NCBI GenBank assembly: GCA_027486495.1
Contig: JAIXOZ010000071.1
Span: forward strand, 1-36,654
DNA length: 36,654 bases
Direction: 5' to 3'
Source: Comamonadaceae bacterium
GTDB taxonomy: Bacteria > Pseudomonadota > Gammaproteobacteria > Burkholderiales > Burkholderiaceae_C
Part shown: in pieces, positions 23,756 through 31,432 of the stretch
Layout: each line of letters begins with the position of its first letter
Position numbering within the stretch: the stretch's first letter is position 1
The notes under the pieces: generated by a model
Databases searched by the model: none
What the model was told of the DNA's origin: nothing
The model's input: only the letters and a program-made list of their open reading frames with translations
Translations under genes and position numbers: made by a program

Positions 23756-24405
23756 ACACACCCGCCATGACCGCTTTGCCCAACCCCGCTCTCACCCTGG
23801 CACAAGCCATGGCCCAACTGCCCTTGATCGCCATCTTGCGTGGCCTCACCCCCGAGGAGGCGCCAGCCATTGGCGAGGCGCTGGTGAGCAGCGGTTTTGC
23901 CATCATCGAGGTGCCGCTCAACTCGCCCGAGCCCTTGCGCAGCATTGCCGCACTGGGTCGGCAATTTCCACAAACCCTGATCGGCGCAGGCACCGTGCTG
24001 AACCTGCAGCAAGTCAACGACGTGTTTGATGCGGGCGGCCGTTTGGTCGTGGCCCCCAACTTCAACCCCGCTGTGGTGGCCCAAGCCCTGGCCTTGGGCA
24101 TGGTGGTGCTGCCCGGTGTGGCCACACCCACCGAAGCCTTTGCCGCGCTCGATGCGGGCGCACATGGCCTCAAACTCTTCCCGGCTGAGATGATCTCGCC
24201 CGCCACCGTCAAAGCGCTGCGGGCGGTGCTGCCCAAAACAGCGGCCTTGATGCCGGTGGGCGGCATCACACCCGACAACATGGCCGCGTACCTGGCCGCC
24301 GGGGCCAGCGGCTTCGGTTTGGGTTCGGCTTTGTACGCGCCAGGGAAATCGGTGCAGGCGGTGCAGCTGCAGGCGCAGGCGTTTTTTCGGGCTTTTAAGG
24401 GCTGA
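23752..24405 (+). CDS. dgoA: 2-dehydro-3-deoxy-6-phosphogalactonate/gluconate aldolase
   Basis: A 217-residue class I KDPG/KDPGal aldolase. The Schiff-base lysine is Lys141 (GLKLFPAE). Arg30 (ILRGLTPEEA) and the catalytic Glu53 (IIEVPLNSPEP) are in place, and the phosphate-binding GGITPDNM and GFGLGSALY segments follow. It cleaves the 6-phospho 2-keto-3-deoxy acid to pyruvate and glyceraldehyde 3-phosphate. EVPLNSP resembles DgoA more than Eda, whose usual form is EVTLRT. ATG 23752 overlaps the dgoK stop; ATG 23767 is also possible. Confidence 0.92.
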   Translation: MNTPAMTALPNPALTLAQAMAQLPLIAILRGLTPEEAPAIGEALVSSGFAIIEVPLNSPEPLRSIAALGRQFPQTLIGAGTVLNLQQVNDVFDAGGRLVVAPNFNPAVVAQALALGMVVLPGVATPTEAFAALDAGAHGLKLFPAEMISPATVKALRAVLPKTAALMPVGGITPDNMAAYLAAGASGFGLGSALYAPGKSVQAVQLQAQAFFRAFKG

Positions 24406-24470
24406 GCCAATTGGCCTGTTGGAACATCTCAGACACCCATGAGCAAAACCTAGGCCTTAGCAAACCACAC

Positions 24471-24537
24471 GTCATGCCGGACTTGATCGGCATTCACTCG
24501 GGAAAACCCGTGGACCCCGGATCAAGTCCGGGGTGAC
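24471..24537. repeat. Dispersed inverted-repeat element, copy C
   Basis: The left arm GTCATGCCGGACTTGATCGG... (24471-24495) and the right arm ending ATCAAGTCCGGGGTGAC (24512-24537) are inverted around 16 bases. It has the same organisation as copy B. Its right arm continues into the tandem array at 24523. Confidence 0.72.
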
Positions 24538-24640
24538 AAATCAAACCTCGAGTCCAGGGTGACAAATCAAACCTCGAGTCCGGGCCGAAAAAATCAAAGC
24601 TCAAGTCAGGTGCAACAAATAAAAGCTCATCGTCGGGTCA
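24523..24640. repeat. Decaying 26-bp tandem repeat array
   Basis: Units start at 24523, 24549, 24575 and 24602, with a partial fifth at 24628. Units one and two differ at two positions, and units three and four decay further (one has an inserted base). The unit reads C(A/G)AGTC..GGGTGACAAAT.AAA.CT and is derived from the right arm of copy C. The array ends over the pirin stop codon on the other strand. Confidence 0.75.
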
Positions 24641-25516
24641 GGCCTTCTCGCCCAACCGGCCGTCCCGAAAATCTTGCAGAGCCTGGTAAATCTCTTCCTT
24701 GGTGTTCATCACAAACGGGCCGTATTGCACGATGGGCTCTTTGAGGGGTTTGCCCGCCACCACAATCAGCTTGGCATCGGCACTGGCTTCGATCACCACC
24801 CCATCGGCCTCGGGTGTGTTTTTCAAAATGGCCATGCGTTGCACCGGAACGACCTGACCACCAATGCGCACCTGGCCCCGGTACACGTACACAAAAGCGT
24901 TGTGTCCAGCAGGCAGGCTTTGCTCAAAACGTGAGCCCTCTGGCATGTGGACGTCCAGAAACACCGGCTGGGTGATATCGCGGCTCACCGCACCTTGCAC
25001 GCCATGGCTGGCCCCAGCAATCACCGTCACAGCCACGCCTTCCGGGGCTTGGAACTGGGGCAGTTGGTCGTTCTGGAAATCGCGGTACCAGGGCACGTTC
25101 ATCTTTTCGCTGCTGTGCAGGTTCAGCCACAGCTGAAAGCCCTCCATCACGCCATCGGCTTGCTGCGGGATTTCGGAGTGGATCACGCCCTGGCCTGCGG
25201 TCATCCATTGCACGCCGCCGTTTTGCAGCAAGCCTTCGTTGCCTGCGCTGTCGCGGTGCAGCATGCGCCCCGCGATCATGTAGGTCACGGTTTCAAACCC
25301 CCGGTGTGGGTGGTCCGGGAAACCGGCGATGTAGTCGTCGGGCTTGTCGCTGCCAAAGGCGTCCAGCATCAAAAACGGATCAAGCCGGTGCTGCAGGTCT
25401 TGCGTGAGGATGCGGCTGAGCTTGACGCCCGCGCCATCCGAGGTGGCTTGGCCGGTGACCAAGCGTTCGATGCTGCGCGAGACGTGCACGGCTTGCGGGT
25501 GAGCAGTTTGAGACAC
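24638..25516 (-). CDS. Pirin-family protein
   Basis: A 292-residue bicupin pirin. The iron-binding motifs are in the N-terminal cupin: DHPHRGFETVTYM (His, His) and IHSEIPQ (His, Glu). The C-terminal cupin half (SLPAGHNAFVYVYRGQVRIGG) is typical. Bacterial pirins act as quercetinase-like enzymes or as protein partners, and the role here is open. The start is GTG 25516, with AAGGAT eight bases upstream. It lies 28 bases downstream of a VOC gene on the same strand, so the two may be cotranscribed. The stop lies in the tandem repeat array. Confidence 0.93.
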   Translation of the reverse strand: MSQTAHPQAVHVSRSIERLVTGQATSDGAGVKLSRILTQDLQHRLDPFLMLDAFGSDKPDDYIAGFPDHPHRGFETVTYMIAGRMLHRDSAGNEGLLQNGGVQWMTAGQGVIHSEIPQQADGVMEGFQLWLNLHSSEKMNVPWYRDFQNDQLPQFQAPEGVAVTVIAGASHGVQGAVSRDITQPVFLDVHMPEGSRFEQSLPAGHNAFVYVYRGQVRIGGQVVPVQRMAILKNTPEADGVVIEASADAKLIVVAGKPLKEPIVQYGPFVMNTKEEIYQALQDFRDGRLGEKA

Positions 25517-25544
25517 ACGCGATCCTTTTCAAACAAGCCAACGG

Positions 25545-25922
25545 TCAAGCAGGGCGGTGCAAGGCGCAGATTTTATTGCCGTCGGGGTCGCGCAGGTAAG
25601 CCAGGTAGAGCTTGCCTGCGGGGCCTTCGCGAAAGCCAGGTGGGTTTTCGCAGGTGACGCCGCCGTTGGCCACACCCGCCGCGTGAAAAGCTTCGCCCTG
25701 CTCAGGGGATTTGACGGCAAAGCCAATGGTGCTGCCGTTGCCGTGGCAGGCGGGCTCACCGTTGATGGGCGTGGTGATGCCAAAAGTGCCCGTGGGGCTG
25801 CGGTAGAAATAGCGGTTGTTGTTGGCCACGCCCGGGCCATAGCCCAAGGTGCCGAGCACGGCGTCGTAAAACTTTTTAGACACTTCCAAGTCTTTCACAC
25901 CCACCATCACATGACTGAACAT
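25545..25922 (-). CDS. VOC-superfamily glyoxalase-like protein
   Basis: A 125-residue single-domain VOC protein. It has paired beta-alpha-beta-beta-beta modules with HVMVGVKDLEVSKKFYDAVLG at the start and DPDGNKICALH at the end. Candidate metal ligands are His4 and the C-terminal region. GAGGAG precedes ATG 25922. Similar proteins include bleomycin-resistance-like, glyoxalase and dioxygenase members, and the substrate is unknown. It probably forms a two-gene unit with pirin. Confidence 0.82.
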   Translation of the reverse strand: MFSHVMVGVKDLEVSKKFYDAVLGTLGYGPGVANNNRYFYRSPTGTFGITTPINGEPACHGNGSTIGFAVKSPEQGEAFHAAGVANGGVTCENPPGFREGPAGKLYLAYLRDPDGNKICALHRPA

Positions 25923-26000
25923 TGCGCTCTCCTCTTAGACCCGTTGCCGGGCAAAATTGTTGAGCCACCATCGTAGCGGATACCGGTGGCCCTGGCCCGA

Positions 26001-26756
26001 TCAAGATTTCTTCAAGCCCTGCCAGCGTGCGTGCGCTGGGCCTTGCAGGTCGGGCGGCAGCTGGTGTTTGGCCTGCAGGTAGTGGTGGGTGTAAACGTCC
26101 AGATAAGCCTGCAGGGTGTCGGCTGCATGCACCTCACCCGCCAGTTCCAGACAGAGCGAAGCGACTTCGCTGGTGCAAAAGTGGTCATCTCGCTTAGAGC
26201 GGCGCAGCTGGTAGCGCGAGACCTGTTCGGGAACCAAGCTGAGCACCGGCAAGGTATTCAGGTAAGGGCTTTTGCGGAACATCTTGCGGGCTTCGGGCCA
26301 AGTGGCATCGAGCAAGATGAAGAGTGGGCGCTGTCCGGCGGGCAAGTTGTTGGCCAAAGTGGGCACCGCGTGCACCACCCGCTCAGGCTCCACAAATTCA
26401 CCCGGAAACACCACAAAGGCCAGCCACTGCGGATCGGCCAGCAGCGCCAGCAAGGCCGGGTCCACCTCGGTGCGGGCCCAGCCAAAGGCGAAGGTGTCTG
26501 GCACCACATCGGCGATCAGCCAGCCGGTGTTGCTGGGCTTGAGAGGTTCGATGTCGGCCATCAGCAAACACATGCCCGATTGCGAGGGCACCTGAGGCAG
26601 GAGCGCGCAAATGCAGTGACTGGGCACCAAGCGGCAGCCGGGGCAGCGCTCGCCTTTGGTACCGCCACGGGCCATGAAGGGCTTGGCGCTGCGGGCCAGG
26701 CGCTCGGTGCGCAGGCGCGAGACAGCGTGGGGTAATTTCAGGGGCGGCGCAGCCAT
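26001..26756 (-). CDS. DTW-domain protein, tRNA aminocarboxypropyltransferase (TapT-like)
   Basis: A 251-residue DTW-domain protein. An N-terminal zinc-binding cysteine set RCPGCRLVPSHCIC is followed by the DTW motif, LDATWPEARKM, and the later SLVPEQVSRYQLRRSKRDDHFCTSE. Family members (YfiP/TapT) transfer a 3-amino-3-carboxypropyl group from SAM to tRNA uridine 47. ATG 26756 overlaps the stop of the RIO-kinase gene (TGATG). It is the third gene of a minus-strand trio that begins at 27898. Confidence 0.88.
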   Translation of the reverse strand: MAAPPLKLPHAVSRLRTERLARSAKPFMARGGTKGERCPGCRLVPSHCICALLPQVPSQSGMCLLMADIEPLKPSNTGWLIADVVPDTFAFGWARTEVDPALLALLADPQWLAFVVFPGEFVEPERVVHAVPTLANNLPAGQRPLFILLDATWPEARKMFRKSPYLNTLPVLSLVPEQVSRYQLRRSKRDDHFCTSEVASLCLELAGEVHAADTLQAYLDVYTHHYLQAKHQLPPDLQGPAHARWQGLKKS

Positions 26757-27637
26757 CAAACTGAAGGGGTGGCCATGCGCAAACGCCGCGCCGCTTCTTC
26801 GTCACGCGCATCGTCGATCTCGCGCAGCACCGCGGCCATGTCCACATCGGCCGTTGACCGCTCAAAACGACCCGTGAGCGCTGTCTCGTTGCTCAGCAGT
26901 CCGGCTTGGTAAAGGCTCCAGATTTCGGGGCCGTATTCGGTCTTGAGCAGCGCGGGGGCGAATTGACCAAAGAAGTCGCGCAGGTTGCCCACATCGCGCA
27001 TCAGCATGCGCTGGGCGTGGTTGTTGCCCGCCGCGTCCACCGCTTGGGGCAGGTCAATGATGACGGGCTCGTCCACGCCGGGCAAGTCGCCCTCGCCAGG
27101 GATGTGCGCCAACAAGATGTTGAACTCTGACAAGTCGCCGTGCACCACACCCGCGCACAGCATGCGCACCACCTCGCCAATCAAGGTGGCGTGGTGTTGC
27201 AGGGCTTGCGCAGAGGTGAAGGCCACATCGTTCAGACGCGGGGCAGCGTCGCCATGGGCATCTGTGACCAGCTCCATGAGCAGCACGCCGTCAAAAAAGT
27301 TGAACGGGCGGGGCACGCGCACGCCCGCTGCGGCCAGTCGGTAGAGCGCGTCCACCTCAGCACTTTGCCAGGCGGCTTCTTGTTCTTGGCGGCCAAACTT
27401 GCTGCCTTTGGCCATGGCGCGGGCCGAGCGCGAGTTTTTGACCTTGCGGTTTTCGGTGTAGTCCACCGCCTGCCGAAAGCTGCGGTGGGTGGCCTCTTTG
27501 TAGATCTTGGCGCAGCGGGTTTCTTCGCCGCAGCGCACCACAAACACCATGGCTTCTTTGCCACTCATGAGCTGACGCACCACGGTGTCGATCAGGCCTT
27601 CTTCGACCAGGGTCTGCAGCCTCGGTGGTGCTTTCAT
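26756..27637 (-). CDS. RIO-type protein kinase
   Basis: A 293-residue RIO-family atypical kinase. SGKEAMVFVVRC is the phosphate loop region, and CAKIYKEATHRSFRQ holds the ATP-site lysine. VVHGDLSEFNILL is the catalytic loop (Asp and Asn), and VIIDLPQAVD is the metal-binding loop. RIO proteins act in ribosome maturation in archaea and eukaryotes; bacterial members are poorly understood. It sits between a small zinc-ribbon gene (9 bases upstream) and a tRNA modification gene (1-base overlap), which points to translation or ribosome-related work. That last step is inferred. Confidence 0.9.
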   Translation of the reverse strand: MKAPPRLQTLVEEGLIDTVVRQLMSGKEAMVFVVRCGEETRCAKIYKEATHRSFRQAVDYTENRKVKNSRSARAMAKGSKFGRQEQEAAWQSAEVDALYRLAAAGVRVPRPFNFFDGVLLMELVTDAHGDAAPRLNDVAFTSAQALQHHATLIGEVVRMLCAGVVHGDLSEFNILLAHIPGEGDLPGVDEPVIIDLPQAVDAAGNNHAQRMLMRDVGNLRDFFGQFAPALLKTEYGPEIWSLYQAGLLSNETALTGRFERSTADVDMAAVLREIDDARDEEAARRLRMATPSV

Positions 27638-27646
27638 GCGGCGGCT

Positions 27647-27898
27647 TCAGTGCGCAAGCAACGCCCAGCCTGCGTGCTGGTTGGCCTTGTTGTTTTCGTA
27701 TTCCCAGGCCGCGCCGCAGCGGTCGCAGCGGTAACGGGTGAAACTGGCCTGGCCATGGCCACGGTCTTCGCGGTGGTGGGTGCCTTGCACCAGTTCGGCA
27801 TGACCTGGGGCTTTGCGCCAATGGCGCTGTATGCCAGCACAGGGTTCGCACAAATCGGGCGCGGAGCGCTTGGCAGCGTTGGGGGAAGACGGGGTCAT
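27647..27898 (-). CDS. Small zinc-ribbon protein upstream of the RIO kinase
   Basis: An 83-residue protein. CxxC pairs at Cys17/Cys20 (LCEPC) and Cys58/Cys61 (RYRCDRCGAAWEYEN) would make one zinc ribbon. The C terminus is ENNKANQHAGWALLAH. I do not recognise a named family. ATG 27898 is chosen because the longer open frame upstream lacks a ribosome site. It is 9 bases before the RIO-kinase start. Confidence in reality is moderate: the cysteine pattern and tight spacing support it, and no alternative gene occupies this stretch. Confidence 0.65.
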   Translation of the reverse strand: MTPSSPNAAKRSAPDLCEPCAGIQRHWRKAPGHAELVQGTHHREDRGHGQASFTRYRCDRCGAAWEYENNKANQHAGWALLAH

Positions 27899-28017
27899 GA
27901 AGGGGGGATTCCTGGACAATGCCTGCTTGGGCGATGCTCCATTGTCGCCGCCCCCGGGCAGGCCATGGACTTGGCGCGTCACTTATCGCTCAAAAGAGTC
28001 CCTCCCGCTTGGATGCG

Positions 28018-28039
28018 ACAGACTCTCGTACCAGTCTGT
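28018..28039. repeat. Inverted repeat upstream of an SDR gene
   Basis: ACAGACT (28018-28024) and AGTCTGT (28033-28039) are perfect 7-bp inverted arms with 8 bases between, 45 bases before ATG 28085. It may be a regulator site; the regulator is not identified. Confidence 0.35.
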
Positions 28040-28084
28040 GGCAGCATTTCACCCCATTTGAATCAACCTCCAGGAGACCCCAAC

Positions 28085-28891
28085 ATGCCCACCACCCCAA
28101 CCCTGTCCCAAGCCCTCTCCTTTGGCCTGCAAGGCCGCGTGGTCATCGTCACCGGGGCGGCCAACGGCATTGGCGAGGCCTGCGCGCGCCGCTTTGCGGC
28201 CGAGTCGGCCCATGTCATCTTGTCGGACGTGAACAGCGAACGCGGCGCTGCCGTGGCGGCCGAATTGCGCAGCGAAGGTCACAGCGCCGGTTTCATGGCC
28301 TGCGACGTCTCGCGCAAGGCCGATGTGGACGCCTTGGTGGACCATGTGCTGCAGGCCTTTGGCCGCATCGACGTGCTGGTCAACAACGCAGGCATCTTCA
28401 AGGCGGCAGACTTTCTGGATGTGACCGAAGAAGACTTCGACGCCGTCATCAACGTGAACATCAAAGGCTCGTTTTTGATGGGCCAGGCCGCGGCCCGTGC
28501 CATGAAAAGCACCGGGGGCGGCTCGATCGTCAACATGAGCTCGGTCAATGCCGTGATGGCCATCCCCAACATCGCCAGCTACAACGTGAGCAAGGGCGGC
28601 ATTAACCAGCTCACGCGCGTCATGTCTTTGGCGCTGGCCGATTTTGGCATCCGCGTGAACGCGGTGGCCCCGGGCACCATTGCCACCGAACTGGCCCGCC
28701 AGGCGGTACTGACCAGCGAGGCGGCCGAAAAGAAAATCATGATGCGCACCCCCATGAAGCGCTTGGGCGAACCCGATGAAGTCGCCAAGGTGGTTGCGTT
28801 TTTGGCCAGCGATGCGGCAAGCTACATCACCGGTGAAATCGTCACCGTGGATGGCGGACGCATGGCGCTCAACTACACCGTGCCTGTTTGA
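28085..28891 (+). CDS. SDR-family oxidoreductase
   Basis: A 268-residue classical SDR. It has TGAANGIG (residues 23-30), NNAG (100-103), and Ser153, Tyr166 and Lys170 in MSSVNAVMAIPNIASYNVSK. It ends with the common TGEIVTVDGG motif. CAGGAGA at 28070-28077 precedes ATG 28085; the open frame extends upstream but that part is antisense to other genes. The substrate is unknown. Glucose 1-dehydrogenase-like and 3-oxoacyl reductase-like names are both used for this type. It probably leads a short operon with a thioesterase and glyoxalase I. Confidence 0.88.
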   Translation: MPTTPTLSQALSFGLQGRVVIVTGAANGIGEACARRFAAESAHVILSDVNSERGAAVAAELRSEGHSAGFMACDVSRKADVDALVDHVLQAFGRIDVLVNNAGIFKAADFLDVTEEDFDAVINVNIKGSFLMGQAAARAMKSTGGGSIVNMSSVNAVMAIPNIASYNVSKGGINQLTRVMSLALADFGIRVNAVAPGTIATELARQAVLTSEAAEKKIMMRTPMKRLGEPDEVAKVVAFLASDAASYITGEIVTVDGGRMALNYTVPV

Positions 28892-28905
28892 AGAAAACCC
28901 ATTTT

Positions 28906-29478
28906 GTGAACCCCTCTCCATCTACCTCTCCCTCTTTACTCGACACCTGGCTGGCCCAAGAACGTGTCGTGCGCCAGCGCCTGGAAGCAGGCGCTGGTCC
29001 CGGCGTGGCCCGCCCCGACCAGGTGGCTGGCAAAACCGGCCTGCAAGTCATGCAAGGCCTGCTCAGCGGTGAGCTGCCCTATGCCAGCATCGCCAAAACA
29101 CTGGACTTCACGCTGATCGAAGTCAGTGAAGGCCAAGCGATTTTTCAGGGCGCGCCGGGCTTGAACCACATGAACCCACTGGGCACCGTGCATGGCGGCT
29201 GGTTTGCCACCTTGCTCGACTCGGCCCTGGGCTGCGCCGTGCACACCATGATGCCGCCCGGGCGTGGTTACACCACGGCCGACCTGAGCGTCAAATTGGT
29301 CAAGGCCCTGACCCCCAAAGTGCAACGCGTGCGGGCCATTGGCCAAGTGGTGCACTGTGGCCGACAACTGGCCACCGCCGAAGCCCGGCTGGTTGGGCCT
29401 GATGGCACCTTGTACGCCCATGCGAGCACCGCTTGCCTGGTTTTCGAAATGCCTTCTTTCACTGGAAACAAACCATGA
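28906..29478 (+). CDS. PaaI-family hotdog thioesterase
   Basis: A 190-residue hotdog-fold acyl-CoA thioesterase. The active-site region [28 protein letters not shown] is typical of the PaaI subgroup, with the conserved HGG and a downstream acidic residue. [13 protein letters not shown] follows. There is no ATG near the N terminus. GTG 28906 is used, and TTG 28888 in the same frame overlaps the SDR stop, so the start is uncertain. Its stop overlaps the glyoxalase start by four bases. The substrate acyl group is unknown. Confidence 0.85.
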   Translation: MNPSPSTSPSLLDTWLAQERVVRQRLEAGAGPGVARPDQVAGKTGLQVMQGLLSGELPYASIAKTLDFTLIEVSEGQAIFQGAPGLNHMNPLGTVHGGWFATLLDSALGCAVHTMMPPGRGYTTADLSVKLVKALTPKVQRVRAIGQVVHCGRQLATAEARLVGPDGTLYAHASTACLVFEMPSFTGNKP

Positions 29479-29885
29479 GACTTCTTCACACCATGCTGCG
29501 CGTGGGCAACCTGCAACGCTCGATTGACTTCTACACCCAGGTGATGGGCATGAAGCTGCTGCGCACTTCGGAAAACCCCGAATACAAATACTCTCTGGCT
29601 TTTGTGGGTTACGGCAACAACCCGGACCACGCCGAACTGGAGCTGACCTACAACTGGGGCACGGAAAGCTACGAGATGGGCACGGCCTACGGCCACATCG
29701 CCCTGGGCGTGCCCGACGCCTATGCCGCGTGCGAAAAAATCCGCGCCAACGGCGGCAACGTCACGCGTGAAGCAGGCCCGGTCAAAGGCGGCACAACCGT
29801 GATCGCCTTTGTGACCGACCCGGATGGCTACAAGGTCGAGCTGATCCAGCGGGCTGAATACGCAGCGGGGCAGGGCTTGCGCTGA
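29475..29885 (+). CDS. gloA: Lactoylglutathione lyase (glyoxalase I)
   Basis: A 136-residue glyoxalase I. The ligand segments [11 protein letters not shown] (His5), [10 protein letters not shown] (Glu), YGHIALGV (His) and [10 protein letters not shown] (Glu) match the family in order and spacing. It converts the methylglyoxal-glutathione hemithioacetal to S-lactoylglutathione. ATG 29475 overlaps the thioesterase stop. In an island with heavy sugar-acid and triose-phosphate flow, methylglyoxal protection is a sensible role, although this copy may be the ordinary housekeeping gene. Confidence 0.95.
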   Translation: MRLLHTMLRVGNLQRSIDFYTQVMGMKLLRTSENPEYKYSLAFVGYGNNPDHAELELTYNWGTESYEMGTAYGHIALGVPDAYAACEKIRANGGNVTREAGPVKGGTTVIAFVTDPDGYKVELIQRAEYAAGQGLR

Positions 29886-30045
29886 ACGCAGAGCCCCAAA
29901 CCCAGGCTGCACCTGAACCGAGTGTTCGGGTTTTCTCGGATACAGCGGCGGCGATTGGCGCGGATAAATGACCCATAATGAATTTCTTGACCGGACAACC
30001 ATCTGCTGCCGGCTTTGAGTTTCATTTCCCTTTATGGAGACAACA

Positions 30046-31239
30046 ATGAACCCTACTTCTTCACGCCGCCAAATCTTGACACAAAGTGCAGCCTTGCTGG
30101 GGGCAACAACCAGCGGCCTCCTGGTCCCCCAAAGCGCCTTGGCCCAAAGCGGCAAAATTCGTGTGGGCCTGATGCTGCCCTACACCGGCACCTTTGCCCA
30201 ATTGGGCGTGGCCATTGAAAACGGCGTGCGCATGGCCATCAACGAGCAAGGTGGAAAACTCGGCGGGCGCGAGATCGAATGGTTCAAAGTGGACGACGAG
30301 TCCGAGCCCTCCAAAGCGATTGAAAACGCCAACAAGCTGGTGCAGCGCGACAAAGTGGATGTGCTGATAGGCACCGTGCACTCAGGTGTGCAAATGGGCA
30401 TCCACCGCGTGGCCCGCGAAAGCGGCGTGATCAACCTGATCCCGAACGCCGGTGTGCACATCGCCACCCGCGCCCAGTGCGCCCCCAATGTGTTCCGCAC
30501 CAGCTTCTCCAACAGCCAGCCCACCATGGCGCTGGGCGAAGCCATGGTCAAGCGCGGCCACAAAAAGGCGGTGTGGATCACCTGGAAATACGCTGCAGGC
30601 GACGAAGCCTTCGAGGGTTTCAAAGAGAGCTACACCAAAGCGGGAGGCACCATCATCAAAGAGCTGGGCCTGCCCTTCCCTAACGTTGAATTCCAAGCCC
30701 TGCTGACCGAAATCGCAGCGCTCAAGCCCGACGCTGTGGCCTGTTTCTTTGCCGGTGGCGGTGCTGCCAAATTCTTGCGCGACTACGCCGCTGCGGGCCT
30801 CAAGGGCAAGATTCCGCTCTACGGCTCGGGCTTCCTGACCGAAGGCGTGCTCGAAGCCGCAGGACCAGCGGCCGACGGCGTCTTGACCACCCTGCACTAT
30901 GGCGACGGCATCGAGACCAAGCGCAACAAGGAGTTCCGCCTGAACTATGCCAAGACCTTCAAGTTGCAACCTGACGTGTACGCCGTGCAGGGCTACGACA
31001 CCGGCTTGCTGCTGGTGCAAGGCGCCAACGCCGTCAAGGGCGATGTCAGCCAAAAAGCCAACATGATCAAAGCCATGCAAAGCGCCGTGATCGACAGCCC
31101 ACGCGGCAAGTGGGCCATGAGCAAGTCGCACAACCCGATCCAGGACATGTATCTGCGCGAAGTCTCCAACAAAGAAAACAAAGTGATTGGCATTGCAGCC
31201 AAGGCCTTGGCCGACTCGGGTGCGGGCTGCCGCATGTAA
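30046..31239 (+). CDS. Branched-chain amino acid-type ABC transporter substrate-binding protein
   Basis: A 397-residue periplasmic binding protein of the LivJ/K type. The N terminus SSRRQILTQSAALLGATTSGLL carries a twin-arginine signal followed by a hydrophobic stretch and an ALA-Q cleavage site. The mature part begins KIRVGLMLPYTGTFAQLG with the usual Gly-Ala-rich ligand lobe. ATG 30046 follows GGAGA. A hairpin after its stop separates it from the permease genes. The ligand is not known. Members encoded beside aromatic catabolism genes often bind aromatic acids, and pobA lies close downstream, so that is one possibility. Confidence 0.92.
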   Translation: MNPTSSRRQILTQSAALLGATTSGLLVPQSALAQSGKIRVGLMLPYTGTFAQLGVAIENGVRMAINEQGGKLGGREIEWFKVDDESEPSKAIENANKLVQRDKVDVLIGTVHSGVQMGIHRVARESGVINLIPNAGVHIATRAQCAPNVFRTSFSNSQPTMALGEAMVKRGHKKAVWITWKYAAGDEAFEGFKESYTKAGGTIIKELGLPFPNVEFQALLTEIAALKPDAVACFFAGGGAAKFLRDYAAAGLKGKIPLYGSGFLTEGVLEAAGPAADGVLTTLHYGDGIETKRNKEFRLNYAKTFKLQPDVYAVQGYDTGLLLVQGANAVKGDVSQKANMIKAMQSAVIDSPRGKWAMSKSHNPIQDMYLREVSNKENKVIGIAAKALADSGAGCRM

Positions 31240-31294
31240 GAGGCATTTGCCGAATCTGGGGTGCAACCCTTGCTTCGGCCATGCCAGCTGTGCC

Positions 31295-31320
31295 ACGGCG
31301 GATTTCGGTCCGCCGTTTTT
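31295..31320 (+). terminator. Hairpin terminator between the binding protein and livH
   Basis: ACGGCGGA (31295-31302) pairs with TCCGCCGT (31309-31316) around TTTCGG, followed by a T run to 31320. It lies inside the transporter operon, and 112 bases separate it from livH. Confidence 0.88.
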
Positions 31321-31432
31321 GTGCCGAGCATTCGGAATTTGTGTTGATCTGATCAGACCCTCACCTCCTCTTGTCCAAACGCCTAAAGCTTAACGCTCAA
31401 CCCTTAACGCTCATCGACCGACGCAAGACTCC

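Noticed and set aside
24523..24640. Possible CRISPR array
   Set aside because: The 26-base units are directly contiguous with no unique spacers and decay progressively, and no cas genes are near. It is a tandem repeat.
27140..28891. A 583-codon plus-strand frame
   Set aside because: Only the part from 28085 is the SDR gene. The upstream part is antisense to the RIO kinase and zinc-ribbon genes and lacks motifs.
29918..29938. Possible terminator after gloA
   Set aside because: The AACCGA/TCGGGTT arms need a bulge and the T run is short. It is too weak to report as a feature.
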